Shown here one piece after another: positions 1 through 9,283 of a stretch of DNA of 13,603 bases. Source of the stretch: Conidiobolus incongruus B7586 (taxonomy: Eukaryota > Entomophthoromycota > Entomophthoromycetes > Entomophthorales > Conidiobolaceae). The notes under the pieces are model-generated. The model worked only from the letters and a program-made list of their open reading frames with translations. It was not told the DNA's origin and did not search any database. The translations under genes were made by a program, and so were the position numbers. Position 1 is the first letter of the stretch, and each line of letters opens with the position of its first letter. The DNA is taken from contig JNEM01014251.1 of NCBI GenBank assembly GCA_000697335.1, forward strand, positions 1 through 13,603. The letters run 5' to 3'.

Positions 1-292
1 ATTCGCCTGAGGATGCTTGGGCGTAGATTCGTTGATGATGTTTGAACCAATTTCGTGCGTTTCCGGTAAGGAACTGGGATGCTATTAATAATTTGTCTTT
101 TACACTGTAGTTGGTTACATTAAAATAGTTGTTCAACGCGTCTTCATAGTCCTGAAGAGCGTTAATAGATCGTTGTCCATTGTAATTACGGAGTTTTTCG
201 CGAAACAGTTTCTGTATTGGGGTTTCGTGTTGACTGCTAGTTGATTGAACGACATTATCGTCGTCAATGTCCATGGCTGACGTATTATGCAT
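1..292 (-). CDS. Gag polyprotein of the LTR retroelement, N-terminal part only
   Basis: An open frame runs from an ATG at 292 to the window edge, giving 97 complete codons. A second in-frame ATG sits at 274. The N-terminus is polar and acidic (MDIDDD follows the second ATG). From about residue 25 the protein looks like the start of a retrotransposon gag/capsid domain: a Q-K-L-F-R-E helix, then LQDYEDALNNYF and FLTGNARNWFK, the last matching the L-x-G-x-A-x-x-W signature of Retrotrans_gag proteins. In this family the protein forms the cytoplasmic virus-like particle that packages the element's RNA. The frame is open throughout the visible part. The family assignment rests on motif recognition and on the LTR and primer site directly upstream; whether gag and pol are fused cannot be seen. 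The minus-strand start is inferred from position after the leader. Confidence 0.8.
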   Translation of the reverse strand, partial: MHNTSAMDIDDDNVVQSTSSQHETPIQKLFREKLRNYNGQRSINALQDYEDALNNYFNVTNYSVKDKLLIASQFLTGNARNWFKHHQRIYAQASSGE

Positions 293-407
293 ATACGCGG
301 GTATCAAGTTGAGGAAATTGATTTTGGTTAGTTAAAATATTGGCAGGCAATTAAATTCAAGGTGATTCAAGTTCTTGATGTTTTCAGCGTCGGTGTGAGG
401 ATCAAGT

Positions 408-421
408 GTTCGCTGCTACCA
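408..421 (-). other. Probable tRNA primer-binding site of the LTR element
   Basis: On the minus strand this reads TGGTAGCAGCGAAC, complementary to a tRNA 3' end finishing in CCA. It lies just inside the LTR and upstream of gag, where LTR retroelements place the site that primes minus-strand DNA synthesis. The exact tRNA is not identified. The short gap to the LTR depends on which LTR end is correct. Confidence 0.6.
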
Positions 422-422
422 T

Positions 423-639
423 ATAACAGGGCAATGTATACAAGTTGTTTCAATGTGAACAGTGTGGGAAAAAGTCCTTGTTTATTTGGCAATGGTTCCC
501 ATTTTTATATGTAAAAGTTGGTGAGGGTTCAGAGGTAAAATTAGACAAGATAAGATCAAGTAGATAAAAGAGATAAGATAAGGTAAGCAGATATGATTGA
601 CAGTGTCACGATGATGACAAAGTGATCTGATCTATGACA
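423..639 (-). repeat. LTR of the Ty3-type element, with promoter and polyadenylation signals
   Basis: On the minus strand the LTR starts with TGTCATAGATC at 639. It carries a TATA-like TATAAAAA motif (about 502-510) and, 16 to 20 nt further on, AATAAA (481-486). This is the usual order of a compact LTR promoter and poly(A) signal. A short hairpin, TGTCA-CGATGA-TGACA (604-619), lies near its outer end. The inner end is uncertain: it may be about 423, next to the primer site, or 435, where the minus strand ends in TATACA and forms a TGT...ACA pair with the outer end. The other LTR is outside the window. Confidence 0.65.
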
Positions 640-1244
640 ATTCTCAAATAAATTTAAAAAAAATAAATTCTGATTTAGGGCAAGTTATTCTTATTAAATA
701 ATCATGATATATTTTAAGAATATCATATATATACTTTTTGGCTATTTTTTAATGATATTTGATAAAGTTGTATCAAAAAAGTGTCCAATTATAACTTATA
801 TTTAATCTATTTAATATTGTAAATTAATTATTAATATTTGATAAAAAAATCTTATTCCAAGGTATCAAAATTCAAATAATAAAAAATATTTAATATAAAT
901 ATTTGAATTATAAAGATAAAATAAATTCAAGCATTTTTTATTTAAAATTTAATTATTAATTATTCTATTCAAATTATTCAATTATTATAAAGAATTTTTT
1001 TTCAAGTTAACAATTGAATGAATATAGACAAGGAAATATTAAATTCTAAACCTTTTGTAACTACCCAATTTCAGTAATATGATCTGATAGGATTATTATT
1101 CCAAAGTATCTAACGTCTAATAAACTTCCTTGTTCTAGCCTATTATATCAAATAATATTTTGCAATTTGATTATAATTCTCTCTAGTTCAAATCAATTGT
1201 TTGTGATATTAAATCTCAAGTTTTGTGAATAGTAGTGATGGGAA
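640..1244. other. AT-rich intergenic stretch, no gene
   Basis: I see no coding frame, RNA gene or recognisable element here. Composition is uneven: 640-1020 is extremely AT-rich with homopolymer runs, whereas about 1020-1240 is somewhat richer in G+C and may be decayed older sequence. A near-identical 15-mer (TTATTCCAAGGTATC at 852-866, TTATTCCAAAGTATC at 1097-1111) is the only repeat I noticed inside it. Confidence 0.6.
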
Positions 1245-1352
1245 ATAATCTTGTCAATCACTCAAGAAACTGTGATTACCACATTGAATCAAGAAGTCAC
1301 ATTGGAGAACTCCCATTTCCTGAACTTTAATATAAGATAATCACAAACAAAC

Positions 1353-1381
1353 AAATGAAGATATCACTTCTATCTTCATTT
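1353..1381. repeat. Hairpin inside dispersed repeat copy A
   Basis: The arms AAATGAAGAT and ATCTTCATTT pair perfectly over 10 bp around a 9-nt loop. In copy B (around 10470-10500) the same place is an AT-rich degenerate version, so this is the most divergent part of the repeat. Its role, if any, is unknown. Confidence 0.6.
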
Positions 1382-1476
1382 AAAAGTATCCAGTCTCTAA
1401 GTTTTTCTCGTAACCCTCACAGAAGTGTTGAGTTATGACAAGCGTGAGATATTTACTTTATTCACAGTAAGCCATT

Positions 1477-1494
1477 TTCACCTAATTGGGTGAA
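1477..1494. repeat. 18-bp palindrome conserved in both repeat copies
   Basis: Here the sequence is TTCACCTAATTGGGTGAA and in copy B (10359-10376) it is TTCACCTAATTAAGTGAA. Each differs from the perfect palindrome TTCACCTAATTAGGTGAA by one transition at a different base, so the source element probably carried a perfect palindrome. It may be a protein-binding site or a hairpin of the element; this is inference. Confidence 0.55.
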
Positions 1495-1750
1495 CTCCAT
1501 AAATTTCCCTTGAATCTGTAGTAACCTATCATTTACCACTAGCAATTCCCTGCTTAAGCTATAAAAGTTTATTTCCTCCCACAATTACAGCTGTCAATAG
1601 CCTTCATAAAATGATTGTATTATTTTTTTAGCTAAAATATTAGTTAGAACTCCTTTAAGTTTCTCACTAATTATCAAACTTTTTTCTGAATATAAAAAAT
1701 TGAAAAAAATTCTAATTATATTTTTATTTATATTGATAACAATAAAAACA

Positions 1751-1768
1751 ATATATATATATATATAT
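1751..1768. repeat. AT dinucleotide microsatellite
   Basis: Nine uninterrupted AT units. A shorter run of seven units is at 3833-3846. These are expected in DNA of this composition. Confidence 0.9.
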
Positions 1769-3965
1769 CTAACATCATATTACAATTTAATTAATTATTG
1801 ATATATATTAGAATATAAATTGATGGTATATTTATTTTACAAAATAATAATTCACTTTCTAATCAAATAATTAAAATTTTTAATACAAAATTCAATAAAT
1901 ATAGTTTATTAAAAACAGTCAGTGAAATGTTATTAATAGCTTAATTTAATAAATTATTTCATAATTTTAACTTGAATCTTAAAGATAAAATATAAATTTA
2001 TTGTGAATTAATAAATTCTTTCTTCCTCTTTTTATCATAAAATTTAATTAATTTTAAACTTAATGTAATTATTCCTTTATTTATTTAAGAATCAACAAAT
2101 AATTTTGAATTAGTGTATGACCATTGTGCTTTTTCAAGTATTCAACACCTGTTAGCTCTATTGATAAAGTCCAATTAATATAATTTGACAATATGCTGTG
2201 AACCAAAATAACATCCGATTTAACATGAAAGAGTATTGGAGTGTAAATATCAGAATTTTTTAAAGTTTAAATATTCTACATCATGAGAGATTAGGATTTG
2301 AGTTAAATATAATTAAGCGTTATTAAAATAATCTAATATAAATATCAATATATCGAAACTACTACAAATTTATTTGAATTTCAAAATATTCTTTGATTAT
2401 CTTTATATTTATAATTTAATCAATTAATGATGTAGAAAATTATTGATATAGTAAAACTTAGAAAGTGTTTAATATTCCTTGTCAAAAAAATATGATGATA
2501 TAATACTTGGCTTAAAATAATAACAGTATATTTTTATATTTATTAGAAGTATGACATCATTATTTCATTTGATAATCTATAGTATAAGATTGTTAACAAT
2601 TATATGATGTATCATAATCTTTGAGTTGTTTAATTTTAATTGGGTATATTAATATCAATGATATCATAATTCTTCTCATTTTTTAAATTAGTTATACTGA
2701 TATGACGATTCATATACACTAATTAAGTAAAAGCAAATCAATATTGCTATGTTTAAAATTAATAATTCTTTTTAAGAAAAGTTCAATATGACTTTAATTA
2801 TTATATCTGATGATAGTATTATACAAAATATAGACTATATTAAGATTACTTATTTAAAAGTATTAATTTTTTTAATATTTTGACATTGAAAGAGTGTTTA
2901 TTGATTAAATGAAGAAAAATAAATATAGTTTCTATGGCTTATATAAACAAATATCTAATTATTATCATGTTGATGAAAGCCATTATAATACTAAAAATAC
3001 TTGTAAATAAATTAATGAAATATTTCAAAAATCCACTATTTTGTTCATTTTATAAATTAATTATGGAAAATAAAATTTTAAAATAATATTAATTATCCCT
3101 AAACTTTAATAAATATAATTAAATTAAACTGCTTCAATTTTTTAACTTTTTAAATTCAATTCAATTAAATATATTTTCACAGTTAGAAAATCTATTATAA
3201 TTATCACTCAATATATATAGATTGCAAACAGTGATATTTTAACTTGCATATTTACAATTTATCGAATATTACATCAACCAAATGATGATGAATTGATGAT
3301 GTTCAAAAAAGGAAATAATTGACTTAGAATCACATATAACACGACTTTACTATTAAATGATTGATTTCAATGAAAAGATTGAAAGTTTTTGAATTGAAGT
3401 AAGTTAGAATATTGTATTGAAAGTAGGTATATACAATTAAAATAATAATCAAATTTTTTGTATAATTAGCCCTATTTAATATTATTTATAATTAATTAAA
3501 AATTAAAAATAATCAAAGTCTTTTAATAAAATATTTATTTTGTTTGAAAAATATGATTATAAAAATAATAAAATTAATGAATTCAAGTTATATTATAAGT
3601 GTGAATTTAATCGATTTTATTACATATGAATTAAAATTTTTTTTACATCAAATAAAATAATTCATTTTAATGAAATATTACTAAATACAAAAGAGAGATA
3701 CTATTCTGTAAAAGTTGGCCATTCTCATTATATTCAAGTTGTTAAAATTAAATTATAATATTAAAAATTCTAATTTTTATCATAATTAAGTTATAATATG
3801 GTTTGATTATATTTATTATTATAGTTGAAAAAATATATATATATATTAATTTAAATATTTTTATTTAATATAATATGTATATAATCCAGTTTAATATTAT
3901 TTATAATCTTATCTCATATTAATTTATATGAATCTATTGGCCAAAAATTATAATTATTATATATG

Positions 3966-4065
3966 AACCCTGAATTCGCTTTAATTATGAAAATATGATT
4001 GAAAAAAAATTATATACTTAATATCCAATCAAACTGAAGAATATGCAAAGCAAGTGTTCAGGGTT
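3966..4065. mobile_element. Possible 100-bp MITE-like element
   Basis: The two ends are inverted repeats: AACCCTGAA at 3966-3974 and TTCAGGGTT at 4057-4065. After a short gap the inversion continues with GCTTT inside the left arm and AAAGC inside the right arm. The segment is flanked on both sides by ATG, which could be a 3-bp target-site duplication. There is no coding capacity. Nine matching bases including a CCC/GGG block are unlikely by chance in such AT-rich DNA, but only one copy is visible, so membership of a transposon superfamily cannot be assigned. Confidence 0.4.
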
Positions 4066-4436
4066 ATGAGTATTGATAGTTAACCAATTACTAATGAAAA
4101 TATTGATATGACATTTTTTTTAAATTGAATTCAAGTTTTTTGAATATAGACATTTTCTAATCAATTAAAAACTATTTCTAATACACTCTTTTAAATTTCA
4201 TAACTGATTCACCATCTGATACTTTGAATGATATTTATTAAAATATAAAATTTATATTTAAAAACTTGATTAATATTAAGAATCCTATGAAATTATAATA
4301 TTTTAACATTAATTATTTATCTTTAATTAAATTTTAATTTTTTATTTTTTATTAAAGTTTAGAAATAGAATATTGAAAATAATATTTTTCTATATAAATA
4401 TTAAATTATTTATACATCATTACTTGAATGTATTAA

Positions 4437-4550
4437 GGTTCATAAAATGATTAATAAATTACTAAATAGTATTGACAGAGGGATACATAATATTAATACG
4501 ATATTACGTTAAAATTGAAATAATCAAATTTTAAATATAATAATTATTCT
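4437..4550 (+). other. Decayed copy of the GNAT gene's upstream region
   Basis: Just upstream of the pseudogene, GGTTCATAA (4437), TTGACA followed by AGGGATACATAAT (4472-4491) and a run of AATATAATAATTATT before ATG resemble, in the same order, GGTTCATAA (8236), CTGACGGG followed by AGGGCTGATATACATAAT (8332-8363) and AATATATAATAATAACT before the intact gene's ATG. The spacing is shorter by about 70 nt and the TATA box has no counterpart. This suggests the promoter was part of the duplicated DNA. Confidence 0.5.
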
Positions 4551-5265
4551 ATGAGTTGAATTTATTCTACGCGAAGAACCACAGTAAAATATTATTTCTG
4601 TTTTTCAAGCTCAAGATACTATCTGAAAGTAGAATCATTGCTAAAAAAATACTAATTACTTTCAGTAATCTTATTTCAAGAACTTTTTTGTTGAAAATTA
4701 AATGACAAGGGTGTTTCTTGTATTACTGCTATGTTATATTATGATTCTATTGTCACCGGAACGTATATTGTGAAACCAGAGCATCCTAGGAAGGACTACG
4801 GGTTGAAAATCCTCCAAACCGCATTGAAGAGCGTTAAAGGTAAGAATATTTCTTTAAATCCTAATTCTAAGGAATTAGTACTTGTGAAAAGAATGGTTTT
4901 GTTGTGCATTTATTCTTCAAAAATCAATTCCAATGTGAATTTGACACTATTAATTATTACCAGAAAAAGGAACCAAATGTTCTATTAGATACTCTTATGT
5001 GCAAATTGCTGAATATGAAAAGTGTGTCAATGTGTTTTATCGCCATGAAATATGGGAGCACTAGAAAAACTATGAATGGAGTAACTATTTTGGTTATTGT
5101 GAAATTTGGAAGCTAGTTGGTATTGGTTATATTTATCCAGATATTGATAATTATAAAATTGCAACTGTATTTGCGGAAACCAAGTCAATTGTTGAATAAT
5201 TGACTATTAATCTCATCTATGTTGTCCCTCCTATATCTCTGCTCAAATTTTACAGTGGATTAAAA
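4551..5265 (+). pseudogene. GNAT acetyltransferase pseudogene, decayed duplicate of the gene at 8420
   Basis: This is a broken copy of the two-domain GNAT gene downstream, on the same strand. It begins at ATGAGT (4551), matching the intact start, but codon 3 is TGA. Similarity to the first 40 codons is poor and includes inserted sequence. It then becomes clear: GVSCITA matches EVVSCVTA, TYIVKPEH matches IYVVKPEH, GFVVHLFFKNQFQ matches GFVVHSFFQNRFQ, and LVGIGYIYPDIDNYKI matches LVGIGQIRPGVDAYKI. A one-base deletion near 4873-4885 and a net four-base deletion near 4965-5015 shift the frame. TAG near 5062 replaces the Leu of WELWKN, and TAA near 5198 ends the next block. Similarity fades after about 5265, so the last 50 or so codons are lost or unrecognisable. 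The acetyl-CoA loop RKKGYG has become PRKDYG, so it could not work even if read. The short frames still open here (4731-4988, 4904-5116) are fragments of it, not separate genes. Confidence 0.88.
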
Positions 5266-8235
5266 ATTAAGTTCACTAATTTTAAATTTATATTTTAATA
5301 AAATAAATAAAGCTAAAACGTAAATAATATTATTTTAATAATTAATAACTTATTTTTCAATAACAGATTTCTATAATATTGATAATTACTTAACTCCTTT
5401 ACATATGACTTTATAGTTTCTCTTCAAAATTACACATTTAATTTTAAAATATAAAATATAAATATTATCAAATCTTTTTCACTAAATCATATTCTATAGC
5501 TTATCAAAAAAAAGCATAATCACAAGGATTTATATCTGGTGAATATAATGGATCTGGTAATAAAGATCAATTCTTTATAATAAATAAATCTTTAATAATA
5601 TTTGTTATATTTATACAGTTATTATTATATAAAATAAATGATTTGTTAATATAATTTTCCTAGCATTAATATATAATATTAGTTTTAAAAAGTTTAAAAC
5701 ATATTTTACTATTAAAATATATAATTCAGATTAAAAATTTGCTGAATATTGTATTATTAATTTTTTTACTAAATTATAAAATTATAAAATTTATAATAAT
5801 TTTAATTTTTAAATCCAAATACTTTTTTATATTTGAATAATATATTTTATACTAAATTCTATGATTTTTTTTTATTAAAGTAATTATTTTAAATATAATA
5901 AAATATATATTATATAATATAAATTTATATTAGTTTTATTGATTTTATTAGATTTTTAATTAAATATATAATATGTATATATATAACTATTATTTTTAGC
6001 CTTTTTTAAATTATTTTTTAATAAAATATTATAATTATGCTAGTTCTTTCATTAAGGTTAATAGGAGATAATCAAAATAATTTTTCAATTTATTTATCTT
6101 TTTTAGGAAATCGTAAATTTAGGATAATTAAAATAAGGTAGGAGTTTTAAAAAGATTATTCTAACTTTTAGTTAACTGTACTAATTAGAAATATCATATT
6201 ATCAAAGCCCTTTGTTATCAGTTATTACCTGGTGATTTTTGCGATTAATTAACATAGAAATTATTACATAGTATAGTATTTTAATAATTATTTTTAATTA
6301 AGGTATTAATTTAAATTCTTTTTTATTCAGTTATTTGATATTTTGTTGAAACTCTTATAAACTATAAATAGTAAATATAATGAATTATTGATCATTATTG
6401 TTCATTCAAATAAATATTAATATTTAAATAAAAGAATAATAATTTATAAAATAATATTTAATTCAAATATAGGATATTATTTTTTAAATTATTGGAAAAA
6501 AATTTATTAAAAGAGTTTAAAAAAAATATTTTGCTTAAGTATTATAGTTGAAAAGTTTTCCAATATAGGGAACTATAATAAAAAGAACCTTCAGAATATA
6601 ATTCAAATCAAATTTATATTTTTTATATTGAAATATCATTTATTATTAAATTATCAAAATAACTTGCTATTTTAATTATATCAATAGATGTATATATATT
6701 TTGTATATAATTTTAAATAAAAATTATAACTTAATTTACCTATCATTTAATTTTAAGATTTTATAATTAGTTTTTATCAAAATAATTATTAAATTAAAAA
6801 CAAACAATAGGCTATATTATATTAATAATTATATTATCATTATAGATTTTATTTACAAGTTTATATATTATATTATAATATTTAATTAAAAATAAATATA
6901 ATTAAAATTTATAAATAATAAGGGTTCAATTATTTAATATTTATTATATAATTTAATAAAAATTTGAAAATATAAATTAATTTTATTCTATTATTTTTAT
7001 TATATATTTAATATTATTTTATAATAAATTTTTAAATCTTTCATATAATTTAATATTGATCTTATTAGATTTAATATTCTTCAAAATAATATAATTATAA
7101 GGATTAATCAATATATAAATAAAAAAGGAATAATATATAAAAATATATAGCTTAAATAATACCATAATAAATACAAGTTTTTTTTACCATCAGTATACTA
7201 TTCAATAGGTTTTAATTATAGAGATTTGAATTTTGAACATTTTTAATATATATATATTATATTTATATAAATTTAAAATTAATATTTCAAATGATAAAAT
7301 TTCAAAAATAATAAAATATAAATTAATTAGAGATTAAAAAGTAAAATATTATTTAATTTTAGTTAACTGATAAATTAATGATACATAAATCAACCAGTAT
7401 AAACTTTATTTTTTTTAACTTATAAAAATTTACTATTAAAATTATAACTTGAACTATAATAATATAAAGTTTAATTTTTTTGATTTGATATATCAATCAT
7501 TAAGATATAATTTATATAGTTAGTTAAGGTGAGATTTGATATCAAAATAAAGTAATTATTAACTTTTTTTAAAATCTTAAATATCTTAATTAAAAAAAAT
7601 ATATATAATATAAATCTTATATATTATTAAATTAAACCAAATATATTAATTGATTATTAAATATATTCTTTCATAAAAATATTTAGTTCAAAACATTATA
7701 TTCAAGTTCAGAATTAAAAAAATGGCTTCCTCACCCTCTTTATTATATCTAATCCAATAATTATCCTATTTTTCTCATATATAAAATTTGATCATCAATA
7801 AATTTATATTAAACCTCAGATTGAAATATATTGCAAAGGTTTTAAATTAAGTTTAAAATTAGAAGATTGATAGTAAATGAGAATGATGATGAATATTAAT
7901 ATTAATATTAAATATCGCTGAAATCAAAAGGAAATTGAATTTAAATATTAATATTTCCAAATATAATAAGAATAATGTGTGTCACAACTTTTTAAAATAT
8001 AAATCTTTTAAAATAATAATTTAAATTATTTTTTTAATAATGATATTTTTATAATAAAAATTAATTTAAATTAGGTAATTTCAAAATGTATCTCGGACTG
8101 AAATTATTTTTAAAAAAATTTCTATTTATATTCTAATATTATAATAGTGAACAATTTTATAAATTAAAAAACCTGATAATAATATTTATCTAATTGATAT
8201 AAAATATCTAATTTAGAAAAGAATATTCAAATTTT
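5266..8235. other. AT-rich desert, no gene
   Basis: Nearly 3 kb with very little G or C and no supportable gene on either strand. Short patches with a little more G+C (5505-5575, 6185-6245, 7715-7760) do not give recognisable proteins. A small hexamer array (about three AATATT units, 7892-7911) is present. The stretch separates the pseudogene from the intact duplicate. Confidence 0.6.
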
Positions 8236-8339
8236 GGTTCATAATAATTTAAAATATGTTCTGAATAAACTTATGATAAATATGTAACGTAATGTGAAAT
8301 TGATCAAATTCTTAATATGGAAACGAAACAACTGACGGG

Positions 8340-8347
8340 TATAAATA
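8340..8347 (+). promoter_or_regulatory. TATA box of the GNAT gene
   Basis: TATAAATA followed by GGGC stands out from the background of plain AT tracts because it sits in a GC-richer island (ACTGACGGG before it). It is about 73 nt upstream of the ATG, and CAACTCATCATT about 25-30 nt downstream would suit a transcription start. The position fits a eukaryotic core promoter with a 5' leader of about 45-50 nt. The start site itself is inferred. Confidence 0.6.
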
Positions 8348-8419
8348 GGGCTGATATACATAATCAACTCATCATTATTATATAAAAATATAATGAAATT
8401 ATAATATATAATAATAACT

Positions 8420-9283
8420 ATGAGTAGTGGATTTATTGTACGCCGAGCTAAGCCTGAAGAGGCAAGGTCTGTATTCAAAGATTTGTCTCAGATAGAACTC
8501 TGGAACCCTGGTCATTTCGATGCTGTTTACTTCCAGAAAACCTACCCCAACCACTTTTTTGTTGGTGAGCTCAATGGAGAAGTAGTGTCCTGTGTTACTG
8601 CTATTCCCTTCAATGATGACCTTGGTTTTATCGGGATTTACGTCGTCAAACCAGAACATCGTAAGAAGGGTTATGGATGGAAGACCTTTAAGCATGCTTT
8701 GGATACCCTTGAGGGTTTGAACGTGTCATTAGATGCTGTACTTCAAGAAATTAATACATACGAAAAGAGTGGCTTTGTTGTACATTCATTCTTCCAAAAT
8801 CGTTTCCAAGGTAAATTTGACACTACTAACTATTATCATGAAAATGATGCCATCATTCCTCTGAAATCTCTTTCTAATGAGCAAATTGCTCAATATGAAA
8901 AGAGTGTCAATGGATTTTATCGTCCTGAAATCTGGGAACTTTGGAAGAACTATGAAGGGGGCCACTCTTTTGGTTACATCGAAGATTCCAAGTTAGTTGG
9001 TATTGGCCAAATTCGTCCAGGAGTTGATGCATATAAGATTGGACCCTTATTAGCTAAAAACACATCCATCGCCAAAGAACTACTTGTTCATCTTATCCAT
9101 GCTATTCCATCTGATTCTTTAGTTCAATTAGATATCTGTTCTGATAACCCTGAAGCCATGAAGTTGGCTGAAAAATTTTTGAGATTTGAACTTATTTTCC
9201 AATGCAAGAAACTTTGGATGAGACAACCTCCCAAGCATGACATTAATCAAATTTATGCTAGTCTTTCTTTGGAATACGGTTAA
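8420..9283 (+). CDS. Two-domain GNAT-family N-acetyltransferase
   Basis: A 287-residue, intron-less protein that should transfer an acetyl group from acetyl-CoA to an amine; the substrate is unknown. Residues about 5-140 form a GNAT domain: FFVGELNGEVVSCVTA (46-61) is the beta-strand pair, IGIYVVKPEHRKKGYG (71-86) is motif A with the acetyl-CoA loop R81-K-K-G84-Y-G86, and TYEKSGFV (113-120) is the usual Y-x-x-x-G-F element. Residues about 145-287 match the second domain of YitH/HolE-type acetyltransferases (Acetyltransf_18): LVGIGQIRPG, YKIGPLLAKN (205-214), a helix, then LDICSDNPEAMKLAEKFLRF (237-256), and a conserved-looking tail ending IYASLSLEYG. The length is normal for such tandem proteins. 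No signal peptide or membrane segment is seen, so it is probably cytosolic or nuclear. The ATG at 8420 is preferred because the similarity to the pseudogene starts at the same codon and a TATA box lies upstream. Codon use is moderately G+C-containing, unlike all surrounding DNA. Confidence 0.93.
   Translation: MSSGFIVRRAKPEEARSVFKDLSQIELWNPGHFDAVYFQKTYPNHFFVGELNGEVVSCVTAIPFNDDLGFIGIYVVKPEHRKKGYGWKTFKHALDTLEGLNVSLDAVLQEINTYEKSGFVVHSFFQNRFQGKFDTTNYYHENDAIIPLKSLSNEQIAQYEKSVNGFYRPEIWELWKNYEGGHSFGYIEDSKLVGIGQIRPGVDAYKIGPLLAKNTSIAKELLVHLIHAIPSDSLVQLDICSDNPEAMKLAEKFLRFELIFQCKKLWMRQPPKHDINQIYASLSLEYG

Larger units (their letters stand above)
1..639 (-). mobile_element. 5' end of a Ty3-type LTR retroelement, cut by the window edge
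   Basis: Read on the minus strand, the order is LTR (about 639 to 423), a tRNA primer-binding-site-like motif (421-408), an untranslated leader (407-293) and the start of gag (292 to the window edge). This order and the gag motif are typical of Ty3/Gypsy-type elements (Metaviridae). The segment is far richer in G+C than the following kilobases, so it is a recent arrival compared with the AT-rich DNA beside it. The visible part looks whole. Protease, reverse transcriptase, integrase and the second LTR would lie to the left, outside the window, so age from LTR divergence cannot be estimated. The outer boundary is set at the minus-strand TGTCA start at 639; the target-site duplication cannot be checked without the other end. 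Confidence 0.85.
1245..1599 (-). repeat. Dispersed repeat, copy A (inverted relative to copy B at 10254-10609)
   Basis: The reverse complement of this segment aligns end to end with 10254-10609, at about 87% identity by hand count (roughly 47 differences in 357 columns, few indels). Similarity begins at TATTGAC (its 1599 end), continues through CTGTAATTGTG, a conserved block around GTGAATAAAGTAAATATC and a block around AAATGGGAGTTCTCCAATG, and fades after CAAGAT at 1245. The segment is clearly richer in G+C than its surroundings. I see no open frame conserved between the copies, no A/B-box pair and no clear target-site duplication. It could be a solo LTR, a SINE or MITE-like non-coding element, or one terminal inverted repeat of a large element. 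The family is unknown to me. Confidence 0.85.
1600..4436. other. AT-rich desert, no gene
   Basis: Apart from the MITE-like element at 3966-4065 and simple AT repeats, I find no gene in this stretch on either strand; every frame is broken at short intervals by TAA-type stops. Slightly GC-richer patches near 2125-2300 and 3240-3430 show no protein similarity that I can recognise and may be old decayed insertions. Confidence 0.6.

Noticed and set aside
852-1111. Two near-identical 15-mers that might bound a small element
   Set aside because: They are direct, short and unaccompanied by inverted ends or matching flanks, so chance or a simple local duplication is enough.
2140-2225. A tRNA-like stretch with TAGCTCTATTGATAAAG resembling an A box
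   Set aside because: The acceptor arms do not pair, the D-stem is broken and no convincing B box follows at the right distance. At most it is a decayed tRNA or SINE trace.
5505-5600. A short frame reading QGFISGEYNGSGNKDQFF, suggestive of a protein fragment
   Set aside because: It is short, is preceded at once by a stop codon and runs into low-complexity AT sequence; I could not tie it to any family.
7724-7780. ATGGCTTCCTCACCC, a good-looking start codon context
   Set aside because: The frame ends after about a dozen codons, and no splice-connected continuation with coding composition follows.
8239-8695. Two overlapping minus-strand open frames (79 and 98 codons) across the start of the GNAT gene
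   Set aside because: They lie antisense to the GNAT coding and promoter region, have no recognisable domain, and are long only because the opposite strand is constrained coding sequence.
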